From Macrobrachium rosenbergii (Eukaryota; Arthropoda; Malacostraca; Decapoda; Palaemonidae), in contig NC_089749.1 in the NCBI RefSeq assembly GCF_040412425.1, positions 14,382,662 through 14,446,661 of the forward strand: a stretch of DNA of 64,000 bases, given 5' to 3'. Below the pieces are notes generated by a model. That model searched no databases. It was not told the DNA's origin and was given only the letters and a program-made list of their open reading frames with translations. Positions 26,740-40,342 of this stretch are shown here, piece by piece (position 1 is the stretch's first letter; each line of letters begins with the position of its first letter). Position numbers and translations under genes: made by a program.

Positions 26740-27352
26740 GTGTGTGTGTGTGTGTGTTCGTGATTGCATGTATGTATATTTTATCTATTTATTTATACAG
26801 ACACCCTTGCTTGGTAGACAATGAAAAGATAAGAAAGGTTGGCCTACTGAAAAAATCATATTTCACCTTCAAAACATAAACCAGTGTTGATAACCACACT
26901 GAATGAATTACTAACACAGTAGCAAACGAAACTTCTCATAAGTAAATAAAGTCAAAAAAATTAATGTAGATTTCTTTTAGAAAAATTCAGGAAAATGCAC
27001 TGAAGCATTTTAGTCACAGTATTGATAGTTGAGACTAGAATTTATTTTCCATTGTTCAACTGCAATACAAAGTCTGAGAGAAATTTCTCCTAAAGCAAAA
27101 TGATCGACCTAGCCATCGAAATAATTACTGAAAATTCCAAACATTTTTAATCGCTGGAAGATAAAGAATCCCGTAACTGCAATTTTCCTTCGCTGTCCAA
27201 AATCGAAAAATGAAGAGACACCTTTATATTTACGTTCAAAGTTGGGTTACATTTCTTGAATATCTTTTACCTGTGGAAGAGACCTTTGCCATCTCCACAG
27301 CTGGTGTCAGGAGGAGTACCAGCAGAGGTAGGGCGAAGAGAAGGTACTTCAT
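23332..27352 (-). CDS. Secreted C-type-lectin-domain protein, gene A
   Basis: Four coding exons on the minus strand: 27352-27271, 26465-26244, 24162-24069 and 23479-23332. All introns are GT-AG, with phases 1, 1, 2. The product is 181 residues. Residues 1 to about 20 form a hydrophobic signal peptide ([15 protein letters not shown]). The CTLD follows: adjacent Cys29-Cys30, Cys41 closing the N-terminal loop, Cys67 in [12 protein letters not shown], a WVGS core at 109-112 (equivalent to WIGL), WKWIDG at 119-124 and the final YLCEAKKK with Cys176. The EPN/QPD position reads SHPAS (137-141), and the inner Cys pair and WND motif are absent. Sequons lie at N33, N59 and N129. It probably acts as a secreted recognition protein (family knowledge), but calcium-dependent sugar binding is doubtful. 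The start is the first ATG after the predicted TSS (55-nt leader). It reads intact. Confidence 0.85.
23538..23736. repeat. Paired (CT)n tracts in intron 3 of gene A
   Basis: CT runs at 23538-23600 and 23670-23736, a (GA)n purine tract on the sense strand. The first begins 58 nt from the exon-4 acceptor. A third run lies at 23979-24038, just inside the exon-3 donor side. Confidence 0.95.
24655..25017. repeat. (AT)n tracts with an inverted 95-bp duplicate, intron 2 of gene A
   Basis: (AT)n at 24655-24716 and 24929-25017 flank 24825-24920, which is the reverse complement of 26094-26184 in the same intron, with only a few mismatches. Genes B-D lack this extra copy. Confidence 0.8.
26570..26756. 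repeat. (GT)n/(AT)n compound microsatellite, intron 1 of gene A
   Basis: GT-rich ends frame interrupted AT repeats of about 150 bp. Intron 1 otherwise (26466-27270) shows no feature. Confidence 0.9.
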
Positions 27353-27404
27353 GATGCTAAAGGCTCTGTAGATGCCCAGGCTACCTAGTAAAATCTCCCG
27401 CACT

Positions 27405-27540
27405 CAATGACAGGCGACACCATTTCCCTCTTTATATAATGCTCGCTTCCTCACTAACCTACAAAAATAAGACGTCATTAAACATATGATCTTCGTCATT
27501 TCCGTTCGGGGAAAACGAATTGTTTTGCTATCTGATAACC
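27405..27540 (-). promoter_or_regulatory. Core and proximal promoter of gene A
   Basis: Minus strand: TATATAA at 27438-27432 lies about 30 bp before an initiator-like TCATTG (27410-27405), the arthropod TATA/Inr arrangement. Upstream are ATGACGTC (27478-27471, CRE/AP-1-like), a GGGGAAAACG block written on the plus strand (27508-27517, resembling a Rel/NF-kB half-consensus), and two abutting GATA-type sites (plus-strand ctatct and tgataa, 27528-27538). The same order is kept in units 2 and 4. Factor binding is inferred from motif shape only. Confidence 0.55.
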
Positions 27541-27962
27541 AGTTCTCGCTTGTCGTGATTTCTGTAACATAATTTGGCTAATGTATGACGGGCCGGGGAT
27601 TTATCTTTTATGATACCCCGCAATATAATTTTACAACTTAAAGTAAAATCTTCTTATGACTCAGTTGCCGCGCATCGCTTTTATAACCTACCACTCCTGT
27701 ATTTGCCTTAATTCTCTGACTTTTTTTATGTGCGTTATTTTTTTAGGGCTATCATATTGGTTTATTGGTTTTCACCTTTATTTACAAACACTTCTCACCT
27801 TTTTTTTTTTTTTACACATTTTTTATATCTCGTGTAGATACAACAAAGCTTACGTCCGCACGTTTGCAAAAAAGTAAATGTGTTTATTTTCCCCAATGAA
27901 AACACTCTGTGGATAGAAACCCTAAATTTGGGAAAAGTAGCGCGTTTCAACTTTTTTTTAAA

Positions 27963-28239
27963 AAGTATATCTTAGTTTAATCAGACCACTGAGCTGATTA
28001 ACAGCACTCCTAGGGCTGGCCCGAAGATTTACATTTATTTTACGTGGCTAAGAACCAATTGGTTACCTAGCAACGGGACCGACAGCTTATTGTGGAATCC
28101 GAACCACATTATAGCGAGAAATGAATTTCTTTCACCAGAAATAAGTTCCTCTTATTCTTCATTGGCCGGTCGGAGATTCGAACTCGCTGCCAACAGAGTG
28201 GTAGCTGAGAACGGAACCAGCTCGCCCGACGAGAAACTG
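27963..28239 (-). mobile_element. tRNA-derived SINE, reverse orientation, upstream of gene A
   Basis: Nearly full copy of the family at 61083-61340. A B-box-like GTTCGAATCTC reads on the minus strand near 28182-28172. It is flanked by direct repeats 'caacttttttt' plus A's (27948 and 28239), a target-site duplication. Units 2 and 3 have an empty site ('tttaactttt..atgattataagc' near 37502 and 45085). Confidence 0.85.
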
Positions 28240-28542
28240 CAACTTTTTTTAAATATGGTTATAAACATCACCCTAAGCTTCGAAAGTTAAAACTCTTCTG
28301 CTCTTCACTTTATTTTAACGCGAATATTCCTGTTTTCAAAATGTATAACAGATATTAAAAACCATGAATAAGAGTATCTTGCCCATCTTACTGCAGGTAC
28401 AAAGAAATTAAAGTGTAGCTTTTCAGATCAATGGAGAATCATAAAGGTATTTACAAAATTTCTAGAATGGTGCAGAATTTGCACGTATACATCAAGTACA
28501 TTTATTAATTTATGAGTATAGAACCGCAGAGTAGTTTTATTA

Positions 28543-28550
<8 letters not shown>

Positions 28551-28616
<66 letters not shown>

Positions 28617-29303
28617 TCATATATATATATATTCTTTACAGATATATGATATAAAAATTAATTTATTTATATTTACAGTGAGTAAGTTTAATTTAAAGTA
28701 AACAATTTGAACATTACTAAGAAATACAGCATAAACAAATTGTTCTGTGCATTAAGTTCAACAAACATCAGTTGATAATCAATAGGGCCTGAACCCAAAT
28801 AAATAATATGGGTATAACAAAAATAGCAGCATAAATAACAAATAATAAATTCAAAATGAAGCAACAAGGAAATATTTATTCCAAGAATGTTAAGTAGCCC
28901 CAAACAGCTTGAGGGAACACTCAGGACAATAAGACAGAGCCGACACGACAACCATCTCGTCCTTGTCAGATATCCTCCTCCATATATATATATATATGCT
29001 CTGCTGCTAGGACCGGATACGAATATATATATATAGAACCTATATGACTATCCATCAGACGTATCGCCAGCAAGAAAAACAAAGAAAACAAAAGAGGCAA
29101 CAATATCGGCATTGTTCCTAACAGTATGTATATAAATATATATACATATATATTGTATATATATACTTTATCAATAAAGAATCGTTCTGTGTATTAATAC
29201 AATTACTAATAGGACCTAAAACTGCATTATTTGAAATATTTATTTAAAAAGTTATCAAACCTTCTAGATACCAACATTCCATTGTTTGAATAAGGTCCTT
29301 TAG

Positions 29304-29373
<70 letters not shown>

Positions 29374-29398
29374 ACGGATACTTTATGTGGAATGTTGG

Positions 29399-29452
<54 letters not shown>

Positions 29453-29455
29453 AAT
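28551..29455. repeat. (AT)n cluster at the distal end of unit 1
   Basis: AT runs at 28551-28600, 29309-29370 and 29402-29450. The 28640-29160 interval between them is extra relative to units 2-4 and contains a near-duplicate of the 'ttgttctgtgcattaa' sequence seen at 29172. No gene was recognised. Confidence 0.7.
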
Positions 29456-30070
29456 ATTATCAAAATCAAATCAAAGGATAACGAAGTATCAAATTTTTAT
29501 TAATTTACATCTTTGAGAAAAGGGACACAATGGTAAAAACATTTAGGGTAAAGAACAATCAAACCTTAAGAACTACAATAACGATAATAAGCGAAGTCAT
29601 ACCACAGTGACCTTTACCTCGCACTGGAAGGTCTGGAAAGAAAATATCATATCATGAACAGATATCATTCCATGCATAGACAAGTGGGAAAACCATACCC
29701 CCTTAGAGTGCTAAAAAAAAAGGAGGGGGGTTACTCTGGGACTACCATAGTATAAGGACTGACCATGTTATATAGATCCGAAGACCAGACCTAATCCCGG
29801 TAAATAAGGAGACTCAGATAGTATATCTGACAGATGCAGTCCCACCACAGGACACAAGAGTCAAAGACAAAAGAAGAAAAGATAGTAGAGCATCAAATGG
29901 AAGTATGGAAACTATGGCTAACTAGGTTGAGTATTGTGCCTGCCATCCTGAGAACATTAGGATTAATGACAGACGACTTTTGGAGAGACCTGGAGAGGAC
30001 CGGATGCACGTCCTCAGAAACTGTTCTCTTGGCCACAGCAAGGGCAATTAGGAGGGTGTTGGAATCCTAG
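29456..30070 (+). mobile_element. LINE (non-LTR retrotransposon) 3' fragment
   Basis: Its DNA matches the reverse complement of 54800-55380 over several hundred bases. The last 79 codons (29834-30070) are open and contain SIVPAILRTLGL and TVLLATARAIRRVLES, resembling the extreme C-terminus of LINE polyproteins (a 'vP.v.gaLG...LL.tarilRkvL' pattern). The preceding part is frameshifted and it has no catalytic RT domain. It ends exactly at the left edge of unit 2. Confidence 0.65.
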
Positions 30071-31980
30071 GGAAAAAAATTATATTTTCAGTCAGTGTAA
30101 GAGTCATTTTTTTCAGACAGACTTCTCTTTTCTTAGGCAAAGTATTTTTTTTTTATTATGTAAGAGCTTTAATATGCTCTATTTCCTTTATCTTCATTTA
30201 CCCCCTATACTTGCTTCTAAACTTGTACTAATTCTCTCTTGCTAATTCATTATCGTAATTAAGAAACAGCTCTGATACTCTCCTCCTAACCATTCATCGC
30301 TGATCCATCTCCTATTGCATTACGGTACATGTCTGAGTATTCACGTCAATGTACACTTCGGATTCTCTTAAAGTTGTAACATGGGAGCTTGAGAATGTTT
30401 ACATCAGGTTCTTATAAGCCTTTAAACCTCTCCTCATCTGCCCTGCCTGTACAATATATTCGTGTTAATGAAATTCTAGTTCTTTCTCCAAATATGGATA
30501 CAAAACCCACCAAGAAAGTAGATTTTCTTCGTTCATTTCCTATTTCAGGTTTCAATACTTTCGTTGGAAATTGTATCCAAATATTTTAGGAAATATAGAA
30601 ATTAACAGGTTATTTGGGCCACAAGAATACATTCTGATTATTATGTCAAGTGTATTCTATATATTCCTGTTTATATTCATTACAATTTCTTTGCAGATAA
30701 ATCAAATTTTCTCTGTTCATTCATTGCCAGTGGCACCATTAGTAATTCCTTTTTCTCGTATAAGCTCTGCAACTGTTGAGGTAATCTATAGTCTTTGGAA
30801 AACTAGCAAAAATCCTAAATATTTTTTCATACATTGTCTTCTCTGTTCATATAACATTTCAAATTTATTTTCTGAAACCAAGCAATCTCAGAAAATGAGA
30901 ACCATTTGAAGTTCATATCTCGTATCTTTACCCGTTTGTGAATCCCAGTCACCTAGCACGACCAACATTTCTACCATCAACAAAACCGGCTATGGAGATT
31001 TTCCAAGAAACACTCTTTTTATCAGAGAGTAATCTCAACAGTACAGTAAATACCACTTATCAAAGAGGAAATAAATGGGAGTATCTGTTGTTTATCAGAT
31101 ATTTATTGCCATTTCTTAAAACCGCTAATCATTCATTGGATTTATCACTTACCAGAACCGCCGTACAATTTCAGTCTCTTGATCTCCATCCTTTATCGGG
31201 ATTCTGATTTCATTTCAGTCCACAAACACAACTTCACGTCACATCTTAACGCATCCGTGAGATCGCTATGTCGCAATACATTCGTCTGAGATTCCAGTGC
31301 TGATGTCATCTGCAGCCACTCAGTGAATATCTAATACGGTGTAAAAGAGGTCTCACTGGCGGCAACTCCGTGATTCCATCTGAATCTCATCTCGGGTAAA
31401 AAATGGCATCTGATTGACATCCTTTCCTCAGTTGCCCAAGTGCCGTAACATTGCAGTGACAAGATTCTCCTTCAAGTGGAGAAAGTTTAATTTGATGTCA
31501 TGAAGTAATTATTTTTACAGAATTTTTTGAGTGATATGACACTGCATGCTGTTAAAAATAGCAGCGTTTTGTAATTCATATTACTTCGTGCAGCATTTCC
31601 ATGTCTTCAACCTTTCTCGCTTTTCTCAATATTGGTTGGTTTTGCAATTCTATCTTGTAAAACAAGATATTTTCATTAAGAGTTCCAAGTTTTCTATCTT
31701 GATTAAATCGCGCAAAATTTCAAGACTAGTATTTTATTTTTTTATATAAATATTTCATATAAAGGTTGATTAAACAGAGATTTTGGCAGATCAAACTTAA
31801 CAGAATTCGGAAACTAGTTCTGCGAATCCAAACACTGAAAGTTATATAACTTTCATGATTTGTTGGATGAGCTTCTCTTCCAGAATTGTTATGACAGTTT
31901 CTCTCCCCCGTTCATCTTACTAAGTAGAATTCCTTCAGCAAGTGGTTTCATGGCACGAAGTCTATCTTTATGTATATACA

Positions 31981-32098
<118 letters not shown>

Positions 32099-32578
32099 CA
32101 CATACATATATACACACCAGTTCTATATTTCCTTTGCATTTCTTTTTCGTTACCTGTTGAAGGCCCTATATCTTCATAAGTTTTCGTAATCTGCTCAACA
32201 TCTCAAAGTTTTTTTTTTTTTGAACAAGTCGTTCTCCAAATTACTGATTCCCTTTCTTAAAACTCTCATCGTCCTCTAATGTATCAACAACCGAATCTTT
32301 AAATATGTATACCATTCCCACGTCACGTCTTTTCCTCTTACACACTCTCGAAGATTTGCATATTTGCTTCTGCCTTCTGTAGTGCACAACAGACTTCCAT
32401 TTATGTCTCAGGATTCCTTCGGCTTTGTTTCGTGTGACTGTTCTCCTGATGCTGCTTCTTCAGCCATTTCTAGGTTACAGTTCATTCCCTCTGGCTACCC
32501 AATATTGCTCTCCTTCAAAATTAACGTTCTCCGTTTTTCTTGTCGTCCGCATAATTTCTTGTCTAACGACTACTGTTT

Positions 32579-32649
<71 letters not shown>

Positions 32650-32651
32650 AC

Positions 32652-32683
<32 letters not shown>

Positions 32684-32695
32684 ATGCATAATATA

Positions 32696-32759
<64 letters not shown>

Positions 32760-32892
32760 CATAAATATGTGTATGTAATTGTGTATTTGTTGGAGAATAT
32801 GTTCATTTGTGCAAGTACAGAGGTATAGATATTGAAATATTTGAATTTTGAAGGTAAACATCTAAGACAGGGATTAAGCAATTTGGAAAGAA

Positions 32893-32898
32893 TTTATT
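32893..32898 (-). other. Candidate polyadenylation signal of gene B
   Basis: AATAAA on the minus strand about 350 nt after the stop, conserved in position with genes A, C and D. Confidence 0.45.
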
Positions 32899-33249
32899 TC
32901 ATTCATACATTATCTACAGGTTAGTTTTCAGAATGCTATACAAGTCTTTTTTCCCCACAAATTTATATTGTGTTAGTAAGCAAATATATCCTTTTAATGG
33001 ACTACTTTAAAAGTTGGTATACGGAACAATGTTTTAAGAATTTAGCAACTTCAAACAAAATCATCCAGTTGTAACAATTTGTTAATAATTTGTCGTCTTT
33101 GACAAAGAAACGCTCCGCACAAAGAATCATCAAACGAAATTTGCATTATCAAATAAAAAAAAAAACAGCTGAAACTCAATTTATATACCAACAACAGTTA
33201 TCCTTATTCAACCGCAAACTCCAGAATTAAGAAATTCCTTCTCTAATGT

Positions 33250-33455
33250 TTATTTCTTCTTGGCCTCGCAGAGGTAAGACGGACCCACCCAAATCGATTG
33301 GTACTCATGCAAGTAGAAGCGATTGAATGCCCCCGAGGGAATCAGCATGCCATTGACCCCGTCAGATAACGTGGATGCTGGATGAGAGATGTACCACCTG
33401 TGATCGAGATGAAATTGGGCGCGTCAGGCAATTGTTGGTTCTGGGAATTTGTGTC

Positions 33456-33501
<46 letters not shown>

Positions 33502-33555
33502 AAGCCCAATGAAAATGAAAGGTTACCATATCTTCCATTCAGTGCGTGAACATTT

Positions 33556-33628
<73 letters not shown>

Positions 33629-33717
33629 AATATACAGAATATATATGCATACACACCTACACACACACATATATATATAAGTATATATATAGAGATGTAT
33701 ATTATATATATATATAC

Positions 33718-33814
<97 letters not shown>

Positions 33815-33828
33815 CATACATACATTAT

Positions 33829-33874
<46 letters not shown>

Positions 33875-36800
33875 ATTTCAATATGTATAAATATGTAAAG
33901 ACTTATAGCTCTCACCATTCGTTCTTTTCTTCATGAAAACTAGGAATATACCTTTTCTCTTTCTTTCAACCTTATTACCATATTTAGGAAATCTCTCTCT
34001 CTCTCTCAAAAAAGAATCATCCTCACTCAATACTTACAGGTAAGACGTGTTGCTGATGGGCGTTCCGTCAATCCACTTCCACTGACCATTAACCTTCTCC
34101 GAACCGACCCAGTAAATGTATCCTTCCATTCCTGATGGCAATAATTATATTACGATAGAACAGTAGCTTTTTATTTGTATACACTCATAAGGGAAAATGT
34201 CGTCACAGGAAATGGCAATAGCTGGAAATATTATCATCCCAGTATATGTTTTCATCGCGAGATTTCCTCTTTTCATCCCGCGGGAAATGACTCCGGGAGA
34301 TGTTGTAACACTTATATTTCTAAGCATTATTTAACTGATGTAATACTGTTTGCGTCATACACAACTCCCACGCTCGTTCAAGGGTTTGTGTTTATTGTTT
34401 TTTATGCAAAGGTCGTCTATATTTTTTATGAGAAGGTCAGTTGGAAAAAAAAAAGTGTTGGACTTGAGACCAATTATTAAAATAAAATTAAAGCTAATGT
34501 ATTCTCGTGTGTATATGTATATATGAGTGTGTATTTTCACATTTAAATATATATGCAATATACATACATATATATACATATATATATTCTGTATATATAT
34601 ACATACATATGTATATGTATGTATATATATGCAAAAGGTTTAAAGAAACTAAAAGTACGTAGAGTTATATCAAAAAGTATGATACGAAAAGAATCAGTGG
34701 AAAATAAACAAATGTTTATATTTCTTCAAGCCTGAGGGCCCAGTGGAAAAATCATCCAAGTACGGCGAAAGGAATACAGAACTGTAGAATAAGCTACATT
34801 AAAAAAATAACATAAAGTGTGGGGGGGGGAGAATGTCAGTATGTATATGCCTTCTAGAGCATCTATGGACAAAGTGATTCCCTAGAGCGATGTAAATAAA
34901 AAAAAAATTTTCCTTTATTTTCTAAAAATCAGAAATGTAGTTGATTCATAGGATTTTGAGAAAAGGTCTTGGACTGTTGCCCTCACCCAAAAATAGGAAT
35001 GCAGTAGATGAAGAAAAATCAGTAGTCAACTTTTAAGACAAGAATATTCAATCTCGCAAAAAAAATCTTAGCTGTTATTGTCAACCACTTGCATAATAAT
35101 TTGTGATACATTTCATTTATTTTTCTTCGTGTGATTACCCTTGTTTCCAAAATGTCAATCTCATGTAGCAGAAGTAGATAGATAGATAAAATTCCAGTTG
35201 GAAATGATATGTCTCTTCTTCGTTCTGTCTTTTTCTTTTATTAATTTCGAAGCTAAAATCTTGCAAAGATTCTAAATGTCTATCAAAATAAACCGTTACT
35301 ATTTCTTTGGAATGCTTTTTAACTCAGTGATAAAAGTATTGCAATATTATCTAAAGAAAAGGTGCATTCACATAATGACATAATGTTTTTTTTTCTCTCA
35401 TTGTCTCTTACAAATAAATTGTTCCTAACAGAAATTTCTCAACAGTAAGCGATAATTCAGCAAACTGAAAGGCGTTTATGAATCCCAAGCTCATGTTACA
35501 AGTTTTGTCAGTTCCTTCTGCTAGCAAGTTTCAGATCCAGCCCTTGCTAACGATAGCCCGTTTAAGACGTTCTACCAAAATTATGCCTTGTGAGGCCAGC
35601 GTAGTTGATACTGAAGCCTCTTCTCAGACACTTTGGCCCCAGCTGAGTTGCTTTCTGCCTATTACTTTTAAACAATCCCTTTTGGTCTCTTCACAATGTC
35701 TTCAACTTTACTCTACACCAATCCTCAGCTTGTATTTAGGTATTTAAAGCAGACCTTACTATAGTCTAGAGAGAACACCCTGTGATATCTCTGAAGTTCA
35801 TTGAATACAGTGAAAAGAAAGTGTTTTCTTATCAATACAGAAACCAGACCCAGTGGTCTCTCAGAAGTGCAGTGTATAGACTGAAAAGAAAGGAAGTTTT
35901 CTTAACAATGAATAAAATGAAAAATATCGTAATACCTGACAAGTTTTGAACAATGTGAGAGGAGAAAGCCGCCAGAAAAGGAACGTCAACAATGGCCAGG
36001 TCAGTTTTCCAGAGGTCACCCTCCCCAAACATCGATGTGCAGAGGTCACGTGACCAGGTCCAGTTCCTAGCAGGGCTCGAGCCGAAGTATACGTCGGTGG
36101 CGATGTAGATGCATCGTCCTTCTAGCGTTGTGAAGTTGTCCGGACAGCAGGCTGGGGAGTGATATAAATGAGGTTGCTTAGTTAAGAAGAAAAAGATTGG
36201 ACGCAAAAGTAATTAAGCAATATATATATATACATATACATAATTTATTTTATATATATATATATATTTATATATAAATTTATTTTATATATATGTATGA
36301 TATTTATTTATTTGTTTATTTTTATACACACACACACACACACTTGCTTAAAATTCTTTCAGTCTTGGTAGATGATGAAGGGTTAGGGATGGGTGGGCTA
36401 CTGAAAAAAGTTTTTTTCACCTTCAAGATATAAACCCGTGTTGACACGCCCACTGAATGAATTATTAACATAGTCGCAAACGTGGCCTTTCATTCGTATA
36501 TAAAATCAAAAATTTTAATGTAGATTTCTTTCAAAAAAAATCAAGAAAATTCACTGGAGCATTTTAATAACAGTATTGATAGTTGTTAATAGATGTAATT
36601 TTCATTCATTCGGCTGAAGTATAAAATGGAGGCATATCTCTTCAAAAGTAAAATGATCAACCAGGCCATTGAAATAAGTACTGAAAATCCCAAACATTTC
36701 TAATCTCTGGAACATAAAGAATCCCGTAACTGCAATTTTCCTTCGCAACCCAAAATATCAAATGAAGAGGCACCCTTAAGTTATCTTGACGTTCAAAGTT

Positions 36801-36909
36801 GGGTTACATTTCTTGAATATCTTTTACCTGTGGAAGAGACCGTCGCCATCTCTACAGCTGGTGACAGGAGGAGTACCAGCAGAGGTAAGGCGAAGAGAAG
36901 GGACTTCAT
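33250..36909 (-). CDS. Secreted C-type-lectin-domain protein, gene B
   Basis: Exons (minus): 36909-36828, 36151-35936, 34131-34038 and 33397-33250, with GT-AG introns of phases 1, 1, 2. The product is 179 residues, two fewer than gene A because the exon-2 loop is shorter (GSSPARNW in place of [10 protein letters not shown]). The signal peptide starts [16 protein letters not shown]. The CTLD landmarks are the same: [40 protein letters not shown] and a C-terminal YLCEAKKK. The exon 3-4 junction encodes [10 protein letters not shown], so the EPN/QPD site is again replaced by HPA. Reading is intact throughout. It is probably co-expressed with its neighbours, given the near-identical promoter, but that is inference. 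Confidence 0.85.
33459..33623. repeat. Paired (CT)n tracts in intron 3 of gene B
   Basis: CT runs at 33459-33500 and 33559-33623. The first starts 61 nt from the exon-4 acceptor, as in gene A. Confidence 0.95.
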
Positions 36910-36960
36910 GATTTAAGCGCTCTGTAGGTGTCCAGGTTGCCTGATAAAATCTCCCGCACT

Positions 36961-37096
36961 TAATGACAGGCGACACCATTTCCCTCTTTATATAATGCTC
37001 GCTTCTTCACAAACCTTCGAAAATAAGACGTCATTAAACATATGATCTGCGTCATTTCTGTTCGGGGAAAACGAATTGTTTTGCTATCTGATAACC
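36961..37096 (-). promoter_or_regulatory. Core and proximal promoter of gene B
   Basis: TATATAA at 36994-36988 (minus) with an initiator-like TCATTA at 36966-36961. ATGACGTC is at 37035-37028, GGGGAAAACG (plus strand) at 37064-37073, and the paired GATA-type sites at 37084-37094. Order and spacing match gene A. Confidence 0.55.
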
Positions 37097-37795
37097 AATT
37101 CTTACTTGTCGTGATTTCTGTAGCATAAATTGGCATGACGGGCCGGGGATTTATCTTTTATGATACCCCGCAATACAATTTTACAACTATGAAAATTTTA
37201 AAGTAAAATCTTCTTATGACTAAGTTGCCGCGCATCGCTTTTAATACCTACCACTCCTGTATTTGCCTTAATTCTCTGACTTTTTTTATGCACGTTATTT
37301 TTTAGTGCTGTCATATTTATTTATTGGTTTTCACCTTTATTTACAAACACATCTCACCTTTTTTTTTTACACATTTTTAATATCTCGTGTATATACAACA
37401 AAGCTCACGTCTGCATGTTTGCAAAAAAGTAAATTTATTTATCTTCCCCAATGAAAACACTCCGTGGATAGAAACCTTAAATTTGGGAAAAGTAGCACGT
37501 TTTAACTTTTTTATGATTATAAGCATCAGAAATTTTGATTAAAGTGCTTCTGCTTTCACTAAATGTATAAAATGTAGATATTAAAACCTTGAATAAGAGT
37601 AGCTTGCCTATTTTACTGCAGGTACAAAGAATTAAAGTGTAGCCTTCCAGATCAATGGGGAATCATAAAGGTAATTACAGAATTTCTAGAATGGTGCAGA
37701 ATTTGCACGTACATCAGGTACATTTATTAATCTATGAGTTTATAAACGCAGAGTAGTTTTATTATTATTTCCCCATCTAGCTTTAAATATATATA

Positions 37796-37891
<96 letters not shown>

Positions 37892-38026
37892 CTTGATCAC
37901 ATAAACAATCGTTCTGTGCATTAATACAATTACTAATAGGACCTCATTCAAACTGGATGGTATCTAGCGAAAATATTTATTTAAAAAAGTTACAAACTTT
38001 CTAGGACCAACAGTTCTCATTGCCAA

Positions 38027-38028
38027 GT

Positions 38029-38116
<88 letters not shown>
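38027..38116. repeat. (AT)n at the unit 2/unit 3 junction
   Basis: A long AT run directly abuts 'gtgttggaatcctaggg', the last bases of the LINE fragment seen whole at 29456-30070. The junction therefore lies in the microsatellite. Confidence 0.9.
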
Positions 38117-38118
<2 letters not shown>

Positions 38119-39914
38119 TTGGAATCCTAGGGAAAAAAATTATGTTTTCAGTGTGTGTAAGAGTAATTTTTTTTAGACAGACTACCCTTTTCTTAGGCAA
38201 AGTATTTTTTTTATTATATAAGAGCTTTAATATGCATACATTCAGATAGCTTGCTCTCTGCTTCATCTAACCTGACTATCAGTTTGTATGCTTGCTTGCT
38301 ATCGAGATTATATTTTCACTATCTTTATCTGCCCCCTATACTTGCTTCTGAACTTTTACTAATTCTCTCTTGACAGTTCATTACCCTAATTACGAAACAG
38401 CTCTGATACTCTCCTCCTAACCATTCATCGCTGATCCATCTCCTATTGCATGACGGTACATGTCTGAGCATTCACATCAATGTACAATTCGGATTCTCTT
38501 AAAGTTGCAACATGGGAGCTTGATAATGTTTACATCGGGTTCTTATAAACTTTTAAACCTCTCCTCTTCTGCCGGGCCTGTATAATATATTCGTGTCAAT
38601 GAAATTCTAGTTCTTTCTCCAAATGTGGATACAAAACCCACCCAGTAATTTCATTGGAAATTGTATCCAAATATTTATGGAAATATAGAAATTAACAGGT
38701 TATTTGGGCCACATGAATACATTGTGGTTATTATGTCAAGTGTATTCTATATATTCCTGTTTATATTCATTACACTTTCTTTACAAATAAAGCAAATTTT
38801 CTCTGTTCATTCATTTTGCCAGTGGCACCATTAGCAATTCCTTTTTCTTGTATAAGCTCTGCAACCGTTGAGGTAATCTACAATCTTAGCAAAACTAGTC
38901 AAAATCCTAAGTTCCTAAAAAGTTTTTCTCTCTTCATATAACATTTCAAATTTATTTTCTGAAACCAAGCAATCTCAGCAAATAAGAACCATTCGAAGTT
39001 CATATCTTGTATCTTTACCCATTTGTGAATCCCAGTCACCTAGTACGACCAACCTTTCTACCATCAATAAAACCGGCTATGGGAATTTTCCAAGAAAGAT
39101 TCTTTTTATCAGAGACTAATCTTAACAGTACATACCACTTATCTAAGACGAAATAAATGGGAGTATCTGTTGTTTATCAGATATTTATTGCCTTTTCTAA
39201 AAACCGCTAATCAGTCAATGGATTTATCACCTACCAGAACCGCCAAACAATTTCAGACTATTGATCTCCATCCTTTATCGGGATTCTGATTTCATTTCAA
39301 TCCACAAACGCAACTTCACATCACATCTTAACACATCCGTGAGGTCGCGATGTCCGAATACATTCGTCTGAGATTCCAGTGCTGATGCCCAAGTGCCGTA
39401 ACATTGTAGTGACTTGACTCTCCTTCAAGTGGAGAAAGTTTAATTTGCTGTCATGAATTAATTATTTTTACAGAATTTTTGAGTGATATGACACTGCATG
39501 CTGTTGGAAATATCAGCGTTTTGTAAATCATGTTTTGAGCAGTATTGCCAAGTCTGGAATCTTTCTTGCTTTCGCAATAGTAGTTGGTTTTGCAATTCTC
39601 TTTTATAAAACAAGATATTTTGATTAAGAGTTCTAAGTTCAGTATCTTGATTAAATCACGCACGACATTTCAAGACTCCAGTATCTTAATTTTTTTATAT
39701 ATTTCATATAAAAGGTGATTAAACAGAGATTTTGGCAGATCAAACTTAACAGAATTCGGAAACTAGTTCTGCGAATCCAAGCACTGAAAGTTATATAACT
39801 TTCATGATTTGTTGGATGAGCTTCTCTTCCAGAACTGTTATGACAGTTTCTCTCCCCCGTTCATCTTACTAAGTAGAATTCCTTCAGCAAGTGGTTTCAT
39901 GGCACGGAATCTAC

Positions 39915-39995
<81 letters not shown>

Positions 39996-40278
39996 TTCTG
40001 TGTTTTCATTCCACTTCTTTTTCGTAACTTGTTGAAGGCCCTATATGCTCATAGGTCTTTGTCATCTGCTCAGTATCTCAAGATTTTTTGACTTTGTCTT
40101 GAACATTTGGTTGCTCTCCAAATTACTGATTCCCTTTCTTAAAACTCTCAGCTTCCTCTGATGTATCAACAACCGAATCTTGAAACATGCACATCATTCC
40201 CACTTCACGTCTTTTCTTGTTACACACTCTCGAAGATTTGCATATTTGCTTCTGCCTTCTGTAGTGCACAACAGACTT

Positions 40279-40342
<64 letters not shown>

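Larger units (their letters stand above)
20333..29300 (-). repeat. Segmental-duplication unit 1 (carries lectin gene A)
   Basis: Shares a long collinear order with units 2-4: the 'ttatattttcagt' left edge, 'aacctctcctcttctgcc', the 'gtgaatcccagtcacctag' block, (AT)n, lectin exons 4 to 1 on the minus strand, the promoter, and the 'aatcgttctgtg.attaatac' right edge near 29172. Unit 1 alone has two SINE insertions and an extra stretch at about 28640-29160. Confidence 0.8.
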
